From: Caulobacterales bacterium
GTDB taxonomy: Bacteria; Pseudomonadota; Alphaproteobacteria; Caulobacterales; Caulobacteraceae
Assembly (NCBI GenBank): GCA_019510435.1
Contig: JAEKKJ010000007.1
Span: 1 to 64,000, forward strand
Reading direction: 5' to 3'
DNA length: 64,000 bases
The position numbers and the translations under genes were made by a program. The number at the start of each line of letters is the position of its first letter. The stretch's first letter is position 1. Below the pieces are notes generated by a model. The model made no database searches. It saw nothing but the letters and a program-made list of their open reading frames with translations, and had not been told where the DNA came from. Shown piece after piece: positions 43,044 to 51,943 of this stretch.

Positions 43044-44045
43044 TTACTTCGGGAAGCGCCTCGCCAGCCAGTCCAGCATCAGGCGGTTCACTTCCTCCGG
43101 TTTCTCCTGCTGTGTCCAGTGTCCCGATCCGCGCACCATGTGGGTTTCCAGGTCCCCGACGAAGGCCTTCATCGGCTCGGCCATCTCCGGCGTCAGCACC
43201 GCGTCCAGCTCGGCGGTGATCATCAGGCAGGGAATGGCGTCGATCCGGGTGGGCAACGTCTCGGCGCGGGCCCAGTTGCGGGTGAAGTTGCGGTACCAGC
43301 TGACCGGCCCGTGGAAGCCGCCCGCGCGGAACGCCTCGACGAAGACCGCCAGCTCCCCAGGCGTCAGCAACTGCCCGGCCCCGCCCGTCCCGTCCCAGCC
43401 CTGCAGCAGGTCCTTGAAGGCGAAGGTGGAGCCGGAGGCGCTGGGCTGGGCGACGGCGGCGGTAAGGGCGGCCGGCTTGCGCATGAAGAAGCGCATGGTC
43501 TTGTCCGGATCGGCGCCCAGCACCGCCTCCGGCTCGTCCGGGGTCTGGAACCAGACGATGTACATGTCCGGCCCGTAGCGGGCGCGCAGGATGGCGATCG
43601 GGTCAGCCGGGGCGCGGGGCATGAACGGCGTGTTGAGGCCGATGACGCCCGCGATACGGTCCGGATGGATCAGCGGCGCCTGCCACACCACGATGCCCCC
43701 CCAGTCGTGGCCGCAGAGGATCGCCTTCTCCACACCGAGGTGGTCCAGCAGCCCGACGACGTCGCCGGTGAGGCGGTCGATGTCGTAGTCGGTGACCGCC
43801 TCTGGTTTGGACGAGAGCCCATAGCCGCGCTGGTCCGGCGCGATCACCCAGCGGCCCGCGTCGGCCAGGGCCTTGATCTGGTGGCGCCACGAGAAGGCCA
43901 GCTCGGGGAAGCCGTGGCAAAGCACGATCGGCACGCCCTGGCGCGGTCCGGCCTCGTAGTAGGCGATCTCCACGCCGTTCACCGCCGCGCGCTGCACGGG
44001 CGGCATCTGGGTCTCGAGGGCCGAGGCGGCCATCTGCACGGACAT
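43044..44045 (-). CDS. Epoxide hydrolase-like alpha/beta hydrolase
   Basis: The 333-aa protein has HGFPELAFSWRHQIKALAD, carrying the HGxP oxyanion motif of epoxide hydrolases. The nucleophile is Asp in GHDWGGIVVWQAPL, not Ser, which also fits epoxide hydrolases or haloalkane dehalogenases. A cap domain with conserved Tyr-bearing helices follows (VSWYRNFTRNW), and GSGHWTQQEKPEEVN holds the catalytic His. Start ATG 44045 has CGGAGAA upstream. The natural epoxide is unknown. Confidence 0.88.
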   Translation of the reverse strand: MSVQMAASALETQMPPVQRAAVNGVEIAYYEAGPRQGVPIVLCHGFPELAFSWRHQIKALADAGRWVIAPDQRGYGLSSKPEAVTDYDIDRLTGDVVGLLDHLGVEKAILCGHDWGGIVVWQAPLIHPDRIAGVIGLNTPFMPRAPADPIAILRARYGPDMYIVWFQTPDEPEAVLGADPDKTMRFFMRKPAALTAAVAQPSASGSTFAFKDLLQGWDGTGGAGQLLTPGELAVFVEAFRAGGFHGPVSWYRNFTRNWARAETLPTRIDAIPCLMITAELDAVLTPEMAEPMKAFVGDLETHMVRGSGHWTQQEKPEEVNRLMLDWLARRFPK

Positions 44046-44127
44046 GGGCGGTTCTCCGGTCGAGCTTGGCGCGGAACTGCGATTGCCGTTGCCCCGGCAC
44101 AGGTGAAGCCAGTAGGTCACAGTTGTC

Positions 44128-45348
44128 GTGACGTCCGCCAAGCCCGCTTCCCAGCCATCCGTTTCCGCCGCAACCCCCTGGGGCATGGTGATCCTCCTGG
44201 GATCCCTCACCGCCATGGGGCCGCTGGCGATCGACATGTACCTGTCCAGCCTGCCGGCGATCGGCCGCAGCCTGGCGGTCGGTCCGGCGCAGACCCAGGC
44301 GACGGTGGCGGCGTTCCTGGCGGGCATGTCCATCGGCCAGATGTTCTACGGCCCCGCCTCGGACCGCTTCGGCCGGCGCGCGCCGGTGCTGCTGGGCGTG
44401 GCGATCTTCATCCTCGCGTCCGCCGGCTGCGCCCTGGCCACCTCCATCGACCAGCTGCTGATCGGCCGCTTTGTCCAGGCCCTGGGCGCCTGCGCCGGGG
44501 CGGTGGTGGCCCGGGCGGTGGTGCGCGACCGCTTCGACCACACCGAGACGGCCCGGATGCTCAGCCTGATGATGCTGATCATGGGCCTGGCGCCGATCCT
44601 GGCCCCGCTGCTGGGCGCGGCGCTGCTGACGGTCGGCGGCTGGCGGCTGAACTTCTGGTTCATGGCCGCCTTTGGCCTGGCCGTCGGCGGCGCGGTGGTC
44701 CTGCGGCTGTCGGAGTCGCGCTCGGCCGCCACGGCGCGCCAGGCGGCGGCGGAGAACCCGTTCCAGGCCTACCTCGCCCTGATGCGGGCCCGCCGGCTGG
44801 TGGGCTACGCCATGGCCGGCTCGCTGAACGGTGCGGCGCTGTTCACCTATATCGCCTCGGCCCCGGGCCTGCTGATGGGCAAGTACGGCGTGCCGGTGGC
44901 GGTGTTCCCATGGCTGTTCGGCCTGAACGCGGTGGGCATCATTGGCGGGAACCAGGTGAACCGCTTCCTGTTGCGCCGCTTCACCACAGACCAGGTGCTG
45001 GCCCGCGCCAGCGTGGTGGCCCTGGCCTTCGGCCTGGCCCTGACGCTGGCGGCCTTCACCGGCATCGCGGGGCGCTGGAGCGTGCTGCCGCTGCTGTTCT
45101 GCGTGATGGCCAGCCTCGGCTTCATGCAGGGCAACACCATGGCCGGCGCGCTCAGCGTCGATCCGCTGCGGGCCGGCTCGGTCTCGGCGCTGCTGGGCGC
45201 GGCGAGCTTCGGCACCGGCGCCCTGGCCTCGACGCTGGCGGGGGCCCTGCACGGCGACCCGGCCCAGTCGATGTCGCTGGTGATGATGCTGTCGCTGGCC
45301 GGCTCGGCGATCTTCCTCCACGCCCTGGCCCTGCCGAAGCGGGCCTAG
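44128..45348 (+). CDS. Bcr/CflA-family multidrug MFS exporter
   Basis: The 406-aa product has about twelve membrane helices. TAMGPLAIDMYLSSLPAIGRSL and the motif-A loop GQMFYGPASDRFGRRAPVLLG are typical of Bcr/CflA-type drug exporters, as is VRDRFDHTETARMLSLMMLIMGLAPILAP. Such pumps extrude bicyclomycin, chloramphenicol or sulfonamides, but the substrate here is unknown. GTG 44128 opens the frame. It diverges from the hydrolase gene, with about 80 bp between the starts. Confidence 0.9.
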   Translation: MTSAKPASQPSVSAATPWGMVILLGSLTAMGPLAIDMYLSSLPAIGRSLAVGPAQTQATVAAFLAGMSIGQMFYGPASDRFGRRAPVLLGVAIFILASAGCALATSIDQLLIGRFVQALGACAGAVVARAVVRDRFDHTETARMLSLMMLIMGLAPILAPLLGAALLTVGGWRLNFWFMAAFGLAVGGAVVLRLSESRSAATARQAAAENPFQAYLALMRARRLVGYAMAGSLNGAALFTYIASAPGLLMGKYGVPVAVFPWLFGLNAVGIIGGNQVNRFLLRRFTTDQVLARASVVALAFGLALTLAAFTGIAGRWSVLPLLFCVMASLGFMQGNTMAGALSVDPLRAGSVSALLGAASFGTGALASTLAGALHGDPAQSMSLVMMLSLAGSAIFLHALALPKRA

Positions 45349-45728
45349 GGCTGCGGATCCACGCCGCGCGCCGCCCACGCCAGCACGGCCCAGCCCGTGA
45401 GGAACAGCAGGCCGCCCACCGGGGTGATGGCGCCCACGATCCGCGGCGCGCCGGCCGCCAGCGCATAGAGCGAGCCTGAGAACAGGACCACCCCGGAGAG
45501 GAAGAAGGCCGGTGCGAACCGCGCGCGCCGCGCGCCCACCTGCATGAAGGTGGCGCAGGCGAAGGTGGCCATGGTGTGCATGAAGCCGTAGGTGGCCCCC
45601 GTGCGCAGCAGCTCCTGGGCCCGTGGGTCGGCGACGCCGTGCGCGGCGAAGGCGCCCACCGCCACGGCGATGAATCCGCCCACCGCCGCCAGGGTCATCC
45701 AGTTGCGGCGGCTCCAGACGTGGCTCAA
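45345..45728 (-). CDS. DUF423 membrane protein
   Basis: The 127-aa product has four hydrophobic helices. GGFIAVAVGAFAAHGVAD and GIGG-like motifs (ALAAGAPRIVGAITPVGGLLFLTGW) match the DUF423 family, whose role is unknown. TTG 45728 overlaps the amidase stop as TTGA and gives the family's usual N-terminus (SHVWSRRNW). ATG 45698 is the alternative. It is the last gene of a three-gene overlapping unit with the amidase and the class-III aminotransferase, and its stop overlaps the convergent exporter gene by 4 bp. Confidence 0.82.
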   Translation of the reverse strand: MSHVWSRRNWMTLAAVGGFIAVAVGAFAAHGVADPRAQELLRTGATYGFMHTMATFACATFMQVGARRARFAPAFFLSGVVLFSGSLYALAAGAPRIVGAITPVGGLLFLTGWAVLAWAARGVDPQP

Positions 45729-47149
45729 CCCCACACCCGCGGCCGACGATCCTTCCAGGGCGCTTCCTTCTCCAGCTGGGCGGCGAGGCGGAACAGCGTC
45801 GCCTCGTCGGCGTAGCGGCCGCTGAACATCATGCCGATCGGCAGGCCGGCCGCGTCCATCTCCAGGGGCAGGGACAGCGAGGGCTGGCCGGAATAGTTGA
45901 ACGGCGGCGTGTAGGGGAAGGTGCGGCCCTGGCGGCGGTTCACCTCCTTGGGCTCCAGGTTCACCGGGTCGATGAAGCCGATCTCCGGCACCGGCGTGCC
46001 CAGCACCGGGGTCAGGTAGACGTCCACATCCTCGAAGAACGCCAGGGTCTGGCGGTTCAGCATGCGGGTCTCCTGCAGGGAGCGCATGGCGTCGGCGCCG
46101 GTCTGGCGGCGACCGGCCTTCAGCGTGGCCCAGGTGAGCGGCTCCAGCTCGTCCTCCTCGGGCTCGCGGCCGACCAGGGCGATCAGGCGGTCCATGCCGG
46201 CGGCGAAGTTGCCGGCCGCGGCGGGCCCGCGGGAGGCGTAGAGGGCGCGGTAGTCGATGCCCAGGCCTCTCTCGAACACCTCGTGGCCGAGGCCCTTCAA
46301 GAGGGCCGCGGTGCGCTCCAGCGCCGCCTGGATCTCGGGGTCGATGGGGCGGCCGGATGGGGTCTCCGAGGACCAGGCGATGCGCAGCTTGCCGGGACTG
46401 CGGGTGATCTCCTCGACGTAGGGCCGCTCCTTCGGCGGGGCCGGGTAGGGCGAGCCCGGCTCGGGATAGCCGGTGGCGTCCAGCATGGCCGCGCTGTCGC
46501 GCACCGTGCGGCTGACCACGTGGTCGACCACATTGCCGAGCGCATAGTCGAAGCCGTCGGGCATGTTGGGATTGCGGTCGCGGGTGACCTTCAGCCCCAC
46601 CAGGCCGCAGCAGGCCGCGGGGATGCGGATCGAGCCCAGGCCGTCGGACGCGTGGGCCAGGGGCACGATGCCCGCCGCCACCGCGCTCGCCGCCCCGCCG
46701 GACGAGCCGCCGGAGATGTGGGCGGGGTTCCACGGGTTGCGGCACGGTCCCAGGGCGGCGCTCTCGGTCGTGCCGGTGATGCCGTACTCCGGCGTGTTGC
46801 TCTTGCCGATCGGGATGACGCCGGCCTGGCGGTAGCGGCGGGTGAGGCCCCCGTCCTCGGCATCGATCACGCCGCGGGCGAACTTGCTGCCATGGCTGCG
46901 CGGCCAGCCGGCCACGGGCATGCCCAGGTCCTTGATCAGGAACGGCACGCCCTTGAACGGACCATCCGGCAGCGGGCCGCTGGCCCATTTGCGGGCGTCG
47001 TCGAAGCCCTTGTAGACCACCGCGTTCAGGGTCGGGTTGTGGTGCTCCACCCGCTCGATGGCCGCCTCCACCAGCTCGCCCGGCGTCACCGCGCGCTTGT
47101 GGACCAGCTCGGCCAGACCCAGGCCGTCGTATTCGGAATAGTCTTTCAT
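45725..47149 (-). CDS. Amidase signature family enzyme
   Basis: Amidases of this class hydrolyse amides through a Ser-cisSer-Lys triad. The 474-aa product has the catalytic Lys in FKGVPFLIKDLGMPVAG and the Gly/Ser-rich signature GGSSGGAASAVAAGIVPLAHASDGLGSIRIP with both serines. Whether it is a GatA-type or a substrate-specific amidase cannot be told; GatB/C are not nearby. The ATG overlaps the upstream aminotransferase stop as TGATG. This tight coupling with a glutamate-semialdehyde-aminomutase-like enzyme hints at a shared catabolic pathway. Confidence 0.9.
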   Translation of the reverse strand: MKDYSEYDGLGLAELVHKRAVTPGELVEAAIERVEHHNPTLNAVVYKGFDDARKWASGPLPDGPFKGVPFLIKDLGMPVAGWPRSHGSKFARGVIDAEDGGLTRRYRQAGVIPIGKSNTPEYGITGTTESAALGPCRNPWNPAHISGGSSGGAASAVAAGIVPLAHASDGLGSIRIPAACCGLVGLKVTRDRNPNMPDGFDYALGNVVDHVVSRTVRDSAAMLDATGYPEPGSPYPAPPKERPYVEEITRSPGKLRIAWSSETPSGRPIDPEIQAALERTAALLKGLGHEVFERGLGIDYRALYASRGPAAAGNFAAGMDRLIALVGREPEEDELEPLTWATLKAGRRQTGADAMRSLQETRMLNRQTLAFFEDVDVYLTPVLGTPVPEIGFIDPVNLEPKEVNRRQGRTFPYTPPFNYSGQPSLSLPLEMDAAGLPIGMMFSGRYADEATLFRLAAQLEKEAPWKDRRPRVWG

Positions 47150-48426
47150 CAGCGGGCTCCCGCGGAGAGGAAGGCGAGTTTATCGACCGGCGCCAGTTCG
47201 GGCGCCTGGCGCTTCAGGGCCGCGAAGGCGCCCTCGGCGGCGTCCAGGGCGGCGGCGATGTCGGCCTCGGTCATGGCGGCGCACAGGAACATGTTGTGCC
47301 AGGGGTGCACATAGACCCCGCGGGCCAGCATCTCGGAGGAGAAGCAGAAGCCCTTGCGCAGGTCCGGGTCGTCGTCGAACAGGAACAGCGGCATGACCTC
47401 CGGGCCACTCTGGCGCAGGCTGAAGCCCGCCGCCTTGGCGCGCTCGTCCAGGCCGGCGCGAAGCTCGCCGCCGAGGGCGGTGATCCGTTCCAGATAGTCG
47501 GTCTCGCGCACCAGGCGCAGCGTCTGGAGCGCCGCGGCCATGGGGGCGGCCTGGTACCAGAACGAGCCGGTCACATAGATCGAGGCGGCAGCCTTGCGCG
47601 CCTTGTCCGCGCCCAGGAGCGCCGAGAGCGGGTGGCCGTTGGCCAGGCACTTGCCCCAGCTGGAGAGGTCCGGCTGCACGCCCAGGCGACTCCACGAACA
47701 GTCCCGCGTCAGGCGGAAGCCCGCCCGCACCTCGTCCACCACCAGAAGGGCGCCGGTGCGGTCGCAGAGCTCGCGCGCGCGGCGGGCGTAGGCGATGTCC
47801 GGCTCAGCCTGGTCGACGAAGGCGTCGTGCTTGAACGGCGCGGCGAAGATGGCGGCCAGGTCATCGCCGGCCTCGGCGACCGCCGCCTCCAGGCTGGCGA
47901 CGTCGTTATAATCGCAGAGGATCTGATGGGCGCGGTCGCTCTCGATCACCCCGGTGGGCCGGGTGACGCACCAGGGGGCCGCCCCATGGTAGGCGCCCTT
48001 GGCCCGCACCACCGTGCGCCGGCGGGTGTGGGCCCGGGCCGTGGTCAGGGCCATGGTGGTGGCGTCGGTGCCGTTCTTGCAGAAGATCGCCCAGTCGGCG
48101 TGGCTGACCATGCCGGTCAGGGCCTCGGCCAGCTCCACCATCAGGGCCGTCGGGCCGGTCAGGGTGTCGCCCAAGCCCAGCTGGCGCACATAGGCCGCGT
48201 CGATCTCCGGCTGGGCATAGCCGAACAGGCTCGGGCCGTAGGCGCACATGAAGTCCAGGTAGCGCCGGCCGTCCACGTCCCAGATGTGCGCGCCTTCGCC
48301 ACGCTCGAAGAACTGCGGGTAGTCGTCGGGCAGCAGGCCGACCGACTGGTGACCGTACATGCCGCCGGGGATCACCGCGGCCGCGCGCTCGCGCAGCTCC
48401 CGATCCCGGCTGTTGGCGCCCGCCAT
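47149..48426 (-). CDS. Class III aminotransferase, glutamate-1-semialdehyde aminomutase-like
   Basis: The PLP-dependent 425-aa protein has VIPGGMYGHQSVGLLPDDYP at the start, LDFMCAYGPSLFGYAQPEIDA, the PLP-binding DEVRAGFRL, and the Schiff-base Lys in SSWGKCLANGHPLSALLGA. The architecture is HemL-like. The coupling to an amidase and the divergence from canonical HemL motifs suggest a catabolic aminotransferase or aminomutase, not the tetrapyrrole enzyme. The substrate is undetermined. It heads a unit with the amidase and DUF423. Confidence 0.82.
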   Translation of the reverse strand: MAGANSRDRELRERAAAVIPGGMYGHQSVGLLPDDYPQFFERGEGAHIWDVDGRRYLDFMCAYGPSLFGYAQPEIDAAYVRQLGLGDTLTGPTALMVELAEALTGMVSHADWAIFCKNGTDATTMALTTARAHTRRRTVVRAKGAYHGAAPWCVTRPTGVIESDRAHQILCDYNDVASLEAAVAEAGDDLAAIFAAPFKHDAFVDQAEPDIAYARRARELCDRTGALLVVDEVRAGFRLTRDCSWSRLGVQPDLSSWGKCLANGHPLSALLGADKARKAAASIYVTGSFWYQAAPMAAALQTLRLVRETDYLERITALGGELRAGLDERAKAAGFSLRQSGPEVMPLFLFDDDPDLRKGFCFSSEMLARGVYVHPWHNMFLCAAMTEADIAAALDAAEGAFAALKRQAPELAPVDKLAFLSAGAR

Positions 48427-48579
48427 CCCGCGTCTCCCTTATCGCTGTTCAGGAAGACCTTAGCTGCGCCTGCCGCCCCGTCCAGCCACACCGTCCGCAG
48501 GCGCCAGCAATTGAGGGTGGCGGCGGTGGAACATTGATCGACCGGCCGTGTTCTGTACCCGACACAGGGGATAGACGTA

Positions 48580-48777
48580 ATGACGCGTGAAGATGAGTAC
48601 CGCCGGCGGGCGGAAGCGCTGCTGAAGCTCGCCGCCGGGGCCGACAACATGAAGGAGCGCGGCCGGCTCATCGACGAGGCCATGCACTGGCACAACCTGG
48701 CGCTCGACCTGCACGACGGCGAACTGCCCCAGGCCAACGACAACGACGACGCGGACGACGCCGAAGCCTGGGCCTGA
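48580..48777 (+). CDS. Small acidic protein, 65 aa, unknown function
   Basis: The reading MTREDEYRRRAEALLKLAAG is followed by RGRLIDEAMHWHNLALDL and an Asp/Asn-rich tail (NDNDDADDAEAW). The first part is a likely helical hairpin. No family is assigned. GGGGATAGACGTA precedes ATG. It is divergent from the aminotransferase gene and 89 bp upstream of the MFS gene, so readthrough is possible. Confidence 0.6.
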   Translation: MTREDEYRRRAEALLKLAAGADNMKERGRLIDEAMHWHNLALDLHDGELPQANDNDDADDAEAWA

Positions 48778-48866
48778 ACGAGCCGCCCGGGCTCGCTTCC
48801 GCGCCGGATTCCTGCGCTCTCGCCTGATCTCGACTCCCTGATCTCGACTCCCTGTACATCGCGGGC

Positions 48867-50030
48867 ATGTCGCTCCCGATCCGGCTGGGCCTCTTCTATT
48901 CGGCGATCTTCGTCGGGACGGGCGCCAGCTCGCCCTACATGCCGGTGTGGTTCCACCACCACGGGCTGAACGGCGCGCAGATCGGGCTGATCCTGTCGCT
49001 GCCCATGCTGGCGCGGGCGTTCACCGCGCCGCTGCTGGCGGTCTGGGCCGACAGCTTCCGCCTGCGCCGCACGGCGCTGATCTTCATGAGCCTGGCCGTG
49101 GCCGCGGCCTACGCCCTGCTGGCCCTGCCCCTGGGCTTCGCCGGCTGGGCGGTGGTCTGGTTCGCGGCTTCCTCCGCCGTCTCCACGATCTCGCCGCTGA
49201 CCGACGTCATCGTCCTGAACCGGGCCCGCCGGGACGGCTTCAACTACGGCTGGCCGCGCGGCATCGGCTCGGCCGCGTTCATCGTCGCCAACGTCACGGT
49301 GGGGGCGCTGCTGGCGCGGGGTTCGCCGGAGCTGGTGCTGGTCTGGATCACCGCCGCCGTCGCCCTGACCTCAGTCGCCGCGCGCTTCCTGCTGCCGCCC
49401 GATCCGGTGCGCGAGGAGGGCCAGCTGGGCGGGGCCTCGGCCGGGTTCGCCGGGCTGGGCGACCTGCTGCGCGATCCGTCGTTCATGACCGCGGTGGTGT
49501 CGTGCGGGCTGATCCAGTCGGCCCACGCCTTCTACTACGGCTTCTCCACCCTGGCCTGGAAGCAGCAGGGGATCCCAGAGAGCCTCACCGGCATCCTCTG
49601 GGGCACGGGCGTGGCGGCCGAGGTCGCGTTCATGTGGTTCTTCGAGCCCTGGCGGCGGCGGGTGGGCCCGCGCAACCTGCTGCTGCTGGGCGGCTCGGCG
49701 GCGATCGTGCGCTGGAGCGCGCTCGCCTTCACCCCGCCGCTGTGGCTGCTGTTCCCACTGCAGACGCTGCATGTGCTGAGCTATGCGGCGACGTTCCTGG
49801 CTTCCCTGCAGCTGGTGGAGCGGCTGTCGACGCCGCGCAACGCCTCGGCCGCCCAGGCGATCAACTCCGCGCTCTCCGGCGGCGTGCTGAGTGGTCTCGC
49901 CACCATGGCCTCGGGCCCGCTGTTCGACCGTTTCGGCGCCAAGGGGTATCTGTTGATGGCGGCGATCTGCGTCGCGGGCCTGATCGGCGCGCTGCGGCTC
50001 TACGGCGTGCGGCGGCTGGATCCGGCCTGA
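48867..50030 (+). CDS. MFS transporter (MFS_1-like, PF12832 type)
   Basis: The 387-aa protein has twelve hydrophobic segments. GASSPYMPVWFHHHGLNGAQIGLIL is the opening pattern seen in the MFS_1-like group related to nucleoside or sugar permeases. LLAVWADSFRLRRTAL provides the cytoplasmic loop 2-3 motif, and VILNRARRDGFNYGWPRGIGSAAF is another family landmark. Substrate unknown. The stop is 24 bp before the MBL hydrolase start, so the pair is probably co-transcribed. Confidence 0.85.
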   Translation: MSLPIRLGLFYSAIFVGTGASSPYMPVWFHHHGLNGAQIGLILSLPMLARAFTAPLLAVWADSFRLRRTALIFMSLAVAAAYALLALPLGFAGWAVVWFAASSAVSTISPLTDVIVLNRARRDGFNYGWPRGIGSAAFIVANVTVGALLARGSPELVLVWITAAVALTSVAARFLLPPDPVREEGQLGGASAGFAGLGDLLRDPSFMTAVVSCGLIQSAHAFYYGFSTLAWKQQGIPESLTGILWGTGVAAEVAFMWFFEPWRRRVGPRNLLLLGGSAAIVRWSALAFTPPLWLLFPLQTLHVLSYAATFLASLQLVERLSTPRNASAAQAINSALSGGVLSGLATMASGPLFDRFGAKGYLLMAAICVAGLIGALRLYGVRRLDPA

Positions 50031-50053
50031 AGGCCCTTGGGGAGGACTTGCGC

Positions 50054-50815
50054 ATGGGCATCGGCCTGTTCGGCTGCGTCTGCGGCCAGTTCCACGGTCC
50101 GGCGTCCGGCCTCGGCATGGGCGGGCCGGAGCAGGTCAGCGTGCCGGTGCCGTTCTATGTGATCGAGCATCCGGACGGCGTGGCCCTGTTCGACTGCGGC
50201 CTGCCGGCGGCCATGGTCGATCCTGACGACAGCTACCGGGTCGCCCTGCGCACCCAGAGGCTGGACGCCAGCCTGACCCCGGAGGAGACGGTGACCCGCC
50301 ATCTGGAGCGCCTGGACATTGATCCCGGGCGCGTCCGGTTCGCGGTGATCTCGCACCTGCACTTCGACCACGCCGGCGGCCTGAAGGAGCTGCCGAACGC
50401 CACGGTGGTGGTGCAGCGGCGCGAGTGGGAGGCCGGGTTCGATCGGGACGTGGCCAACCACTATGGGCTGCGCAAGCGCTACTTCGACCTGGGCCACAAG
50501 GTCGAGCTGGTGGACGGCGAGCACGACCTGTTCGGCGACGGCGCGGTGACCTGCGTGCCCAGCCCCGGCCACACGCCCGGCCACCAGTCGCTGCGGGTGC
50601 GCAGCGACCGCGGCGACCACATCCTGGTCAGCGACGCCTGCTACAACGCCCGCGTCGTCGAGACCCGCGACTTCCCGACCTATTCCGACGGGGCGGCCAT
50701 GAACCGCTCGCTGGACCGCCTGCTGGCCCTGCGCGAGGCAGGGACGGTGATGGTGTTCGGCCACGATCCGGACCAGTGGGGCGGCGCTGCGGTGCTGCCG
50801 GCCGCGCGCACCTGA
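50054..50815 (+). CDS. MBL-fold metallo-hydrolase, N-acyl homoserine lactonase-like
   Basis: The 253-aa product has the zinc motif HxHxDH in FAVISHLHFDHAGG, a later metal His in SPGHTPGHQSL, the bridging Asp in ILVSDACYNA and the final His in VMVFGHDPDQWGG. The order and spacing fit lactonases of the AiiA/AttM group, which cleave quorum-sensing lactones, but hydrolysis of other lactones or esters is equally possible. No luxI/luxR genes are in the window. GGAGG lies nine bases before ATG 50054. Confidence 0.85.
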   Translation: MGIGLFGCVCGQFHGPASGLGMGGPEQVSVPVPFYVIEHPDGVALFDCGLPAAMVDPDDSYRVALRTQRLDASLTPEETVTRHLERLDIDPGRVRFAVISHLHFDHAGGLKELPNATVVVQRREWEAGFDRDVANHYGLRKRYFDLGHKVELVDGEHDLFGDGAVTCVPSPGHTPGHQSLRVRSDRGDHILVSDACYNARVVETRDFPTYSDGAAMNRSLDRLLALREAGTVMVFGHDPDQWGGAAVLPAART

Positions 50816-50886
50816 GCCTGGGCCTGACGTCGGGGCACGCTTGCGGGCCGCGCGGGGCGGGCGCCTAATCGCGCCCGGAGGACACC

Positions 50887-51906
50887 ATGCGCGCTCTGAA
50901 CGTCGCCGCCCCCTGGGGCCTGGACGCCATCCAGGTGGTGGAAAAGCCCGATCCGACGCCCGGCCGCGGCGAGGTGCTGGTGCGCATGCGGGCGGTGTCG
51001 CTGAACTACCGCGACCTCTTGATGGTCAACGGCATGTACGGCCGCGGCGGGGCCTCGACGGGCGACGCGATCACGCCCTTCTCGGACGGCTGCGGCGTGG
51101 TGGAGGCGGTGGGCGAGGGCGTCAGCCGCTTCAAGCCGGGCGAGCGGGTGGCGACCCTGTTCTTCCAGGGCTGGATATCCGGCCCACCGACCCTGGCCAA
51201 GCTCTCCACATCGCTGGGCTTCCCCGTGCCCGGCGCCGGCGCCGAGCTGCAGACCTTCAGCGAGGAGGGGCTCTCGCGGGTCCCGGACTTCCTCACCGAC
51301 CAGGAGGTGGCGACCCTGCCGTGCGCGGCGCTCACCGCCTGGCGGGGCCTCTTCGAGGACGCGCGGCTGGAGCCGGGGGACCTGGTCGTGCTGCAGGGCA
51401 CGGGCGGGGTCTCGATCTTCGGGCTGCAGTTCGCCCACGCGGCGGGCCTGCGCACGCTCATCACCTCGTCCTCCGATGAGAAGCTCAGCCGCGCAAAGGC
51501 GCTGGGCGCGAACCATCTGGTCAACTACCGGGCGACGCCCGAGTGGGCGAAGCCGGTGCGCGAGGCCAGCGGTGGACGCGGCGCGGACTTCATCATGGAG
51601 GTCGGTGGCGGCGGCACGATCCAGGAGAGCATGAAGGCGGTCCGGATTGGCGGCCACATCGCCATCATCGGCATCGTTGCGGGTGGCGGCGAGCCGTTCA
51701 ACCCGGCCGCCCTGATCGGCAATTCGGCGCGGCTGCAAGGGGTGTCGGTGGGCTCGCGGGACATGTTCGAGGCCATGTGCCGGGCGATCGAGCTGCATCA
51801 GATCCGGCCGGTGGTGGACAAGGTCTTCCCCTGGACGGAGGCGAAGGCCGCCTTCGAGGCCATGCGCGGCGGGGAGCATTTCGGGAAGATCGTGCTGCAG
51901 TTCTGA
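50887..51906 (+). CDS. MDR-superfamily NAD(P)-dependent oxidoreductase (quinone-oxidoreductase-like)
   Basis: The 339-aa protein has the GroES-like MDR start (AIQVVEKPDPTPGRGEVLVRMRAVSLNYRDLLM), where Asn replaces the catalytic zinc Cys of alcohol dehydrogenases. GCGVVEAVGEGVSRFKPGERV and the Rossmann stretch VVLQGTGGVSIFGLQFAHAAG follow. Without zinc-site cysteines in the expected places it is probably a quinone-oxidoreductase-like or other reductase. Substrate unknown. The next genes encode VOC and CMD-like proteins in the same direction. Confidence 0.86.
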   Translation: MRALNVAAPWGLDAIQVVEKPDPTPGRGEVLVRMRAVSLNYRDLLMVNGMYGRGGASTGDAITPFSDGCGVVEAVGEGVSRFKPGERVATLFFQGWISGPPTLAKLSTSLGFPVPGAGAELQTFSEEGLSRVPDFLTDQEVATLPCAALTAWRGLFEDARLEPGDLVVLQGTGGVSIFGLQFAHAAGLRTLITSSSDEKLSRAKALGANHLVNYRATPEWAKPVREASGGRGADFIMEVGGGGTIQESMKAVRIGGHIAIIGIVAGGGEPFNPAALIGNSARLQGVSVGSRDMFEAMCRAIELHQIRPVVDKVFPWTEAKAAFEAMRGGEHFGKIVLQF

Positions 51907-51943
51907 CGGGCGGGCAGGCGGCGAAGACCGCAAGGGAGGACCC

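Noticed and set aside
50054..50815. Calling the MBL hydrolase a true quorum-quenching lactonase
   Set aside because: The zinc motif is shared by many MBL enzymes, and no quorum-sensing genes are nearby, so only a lactonase-like call is justified.
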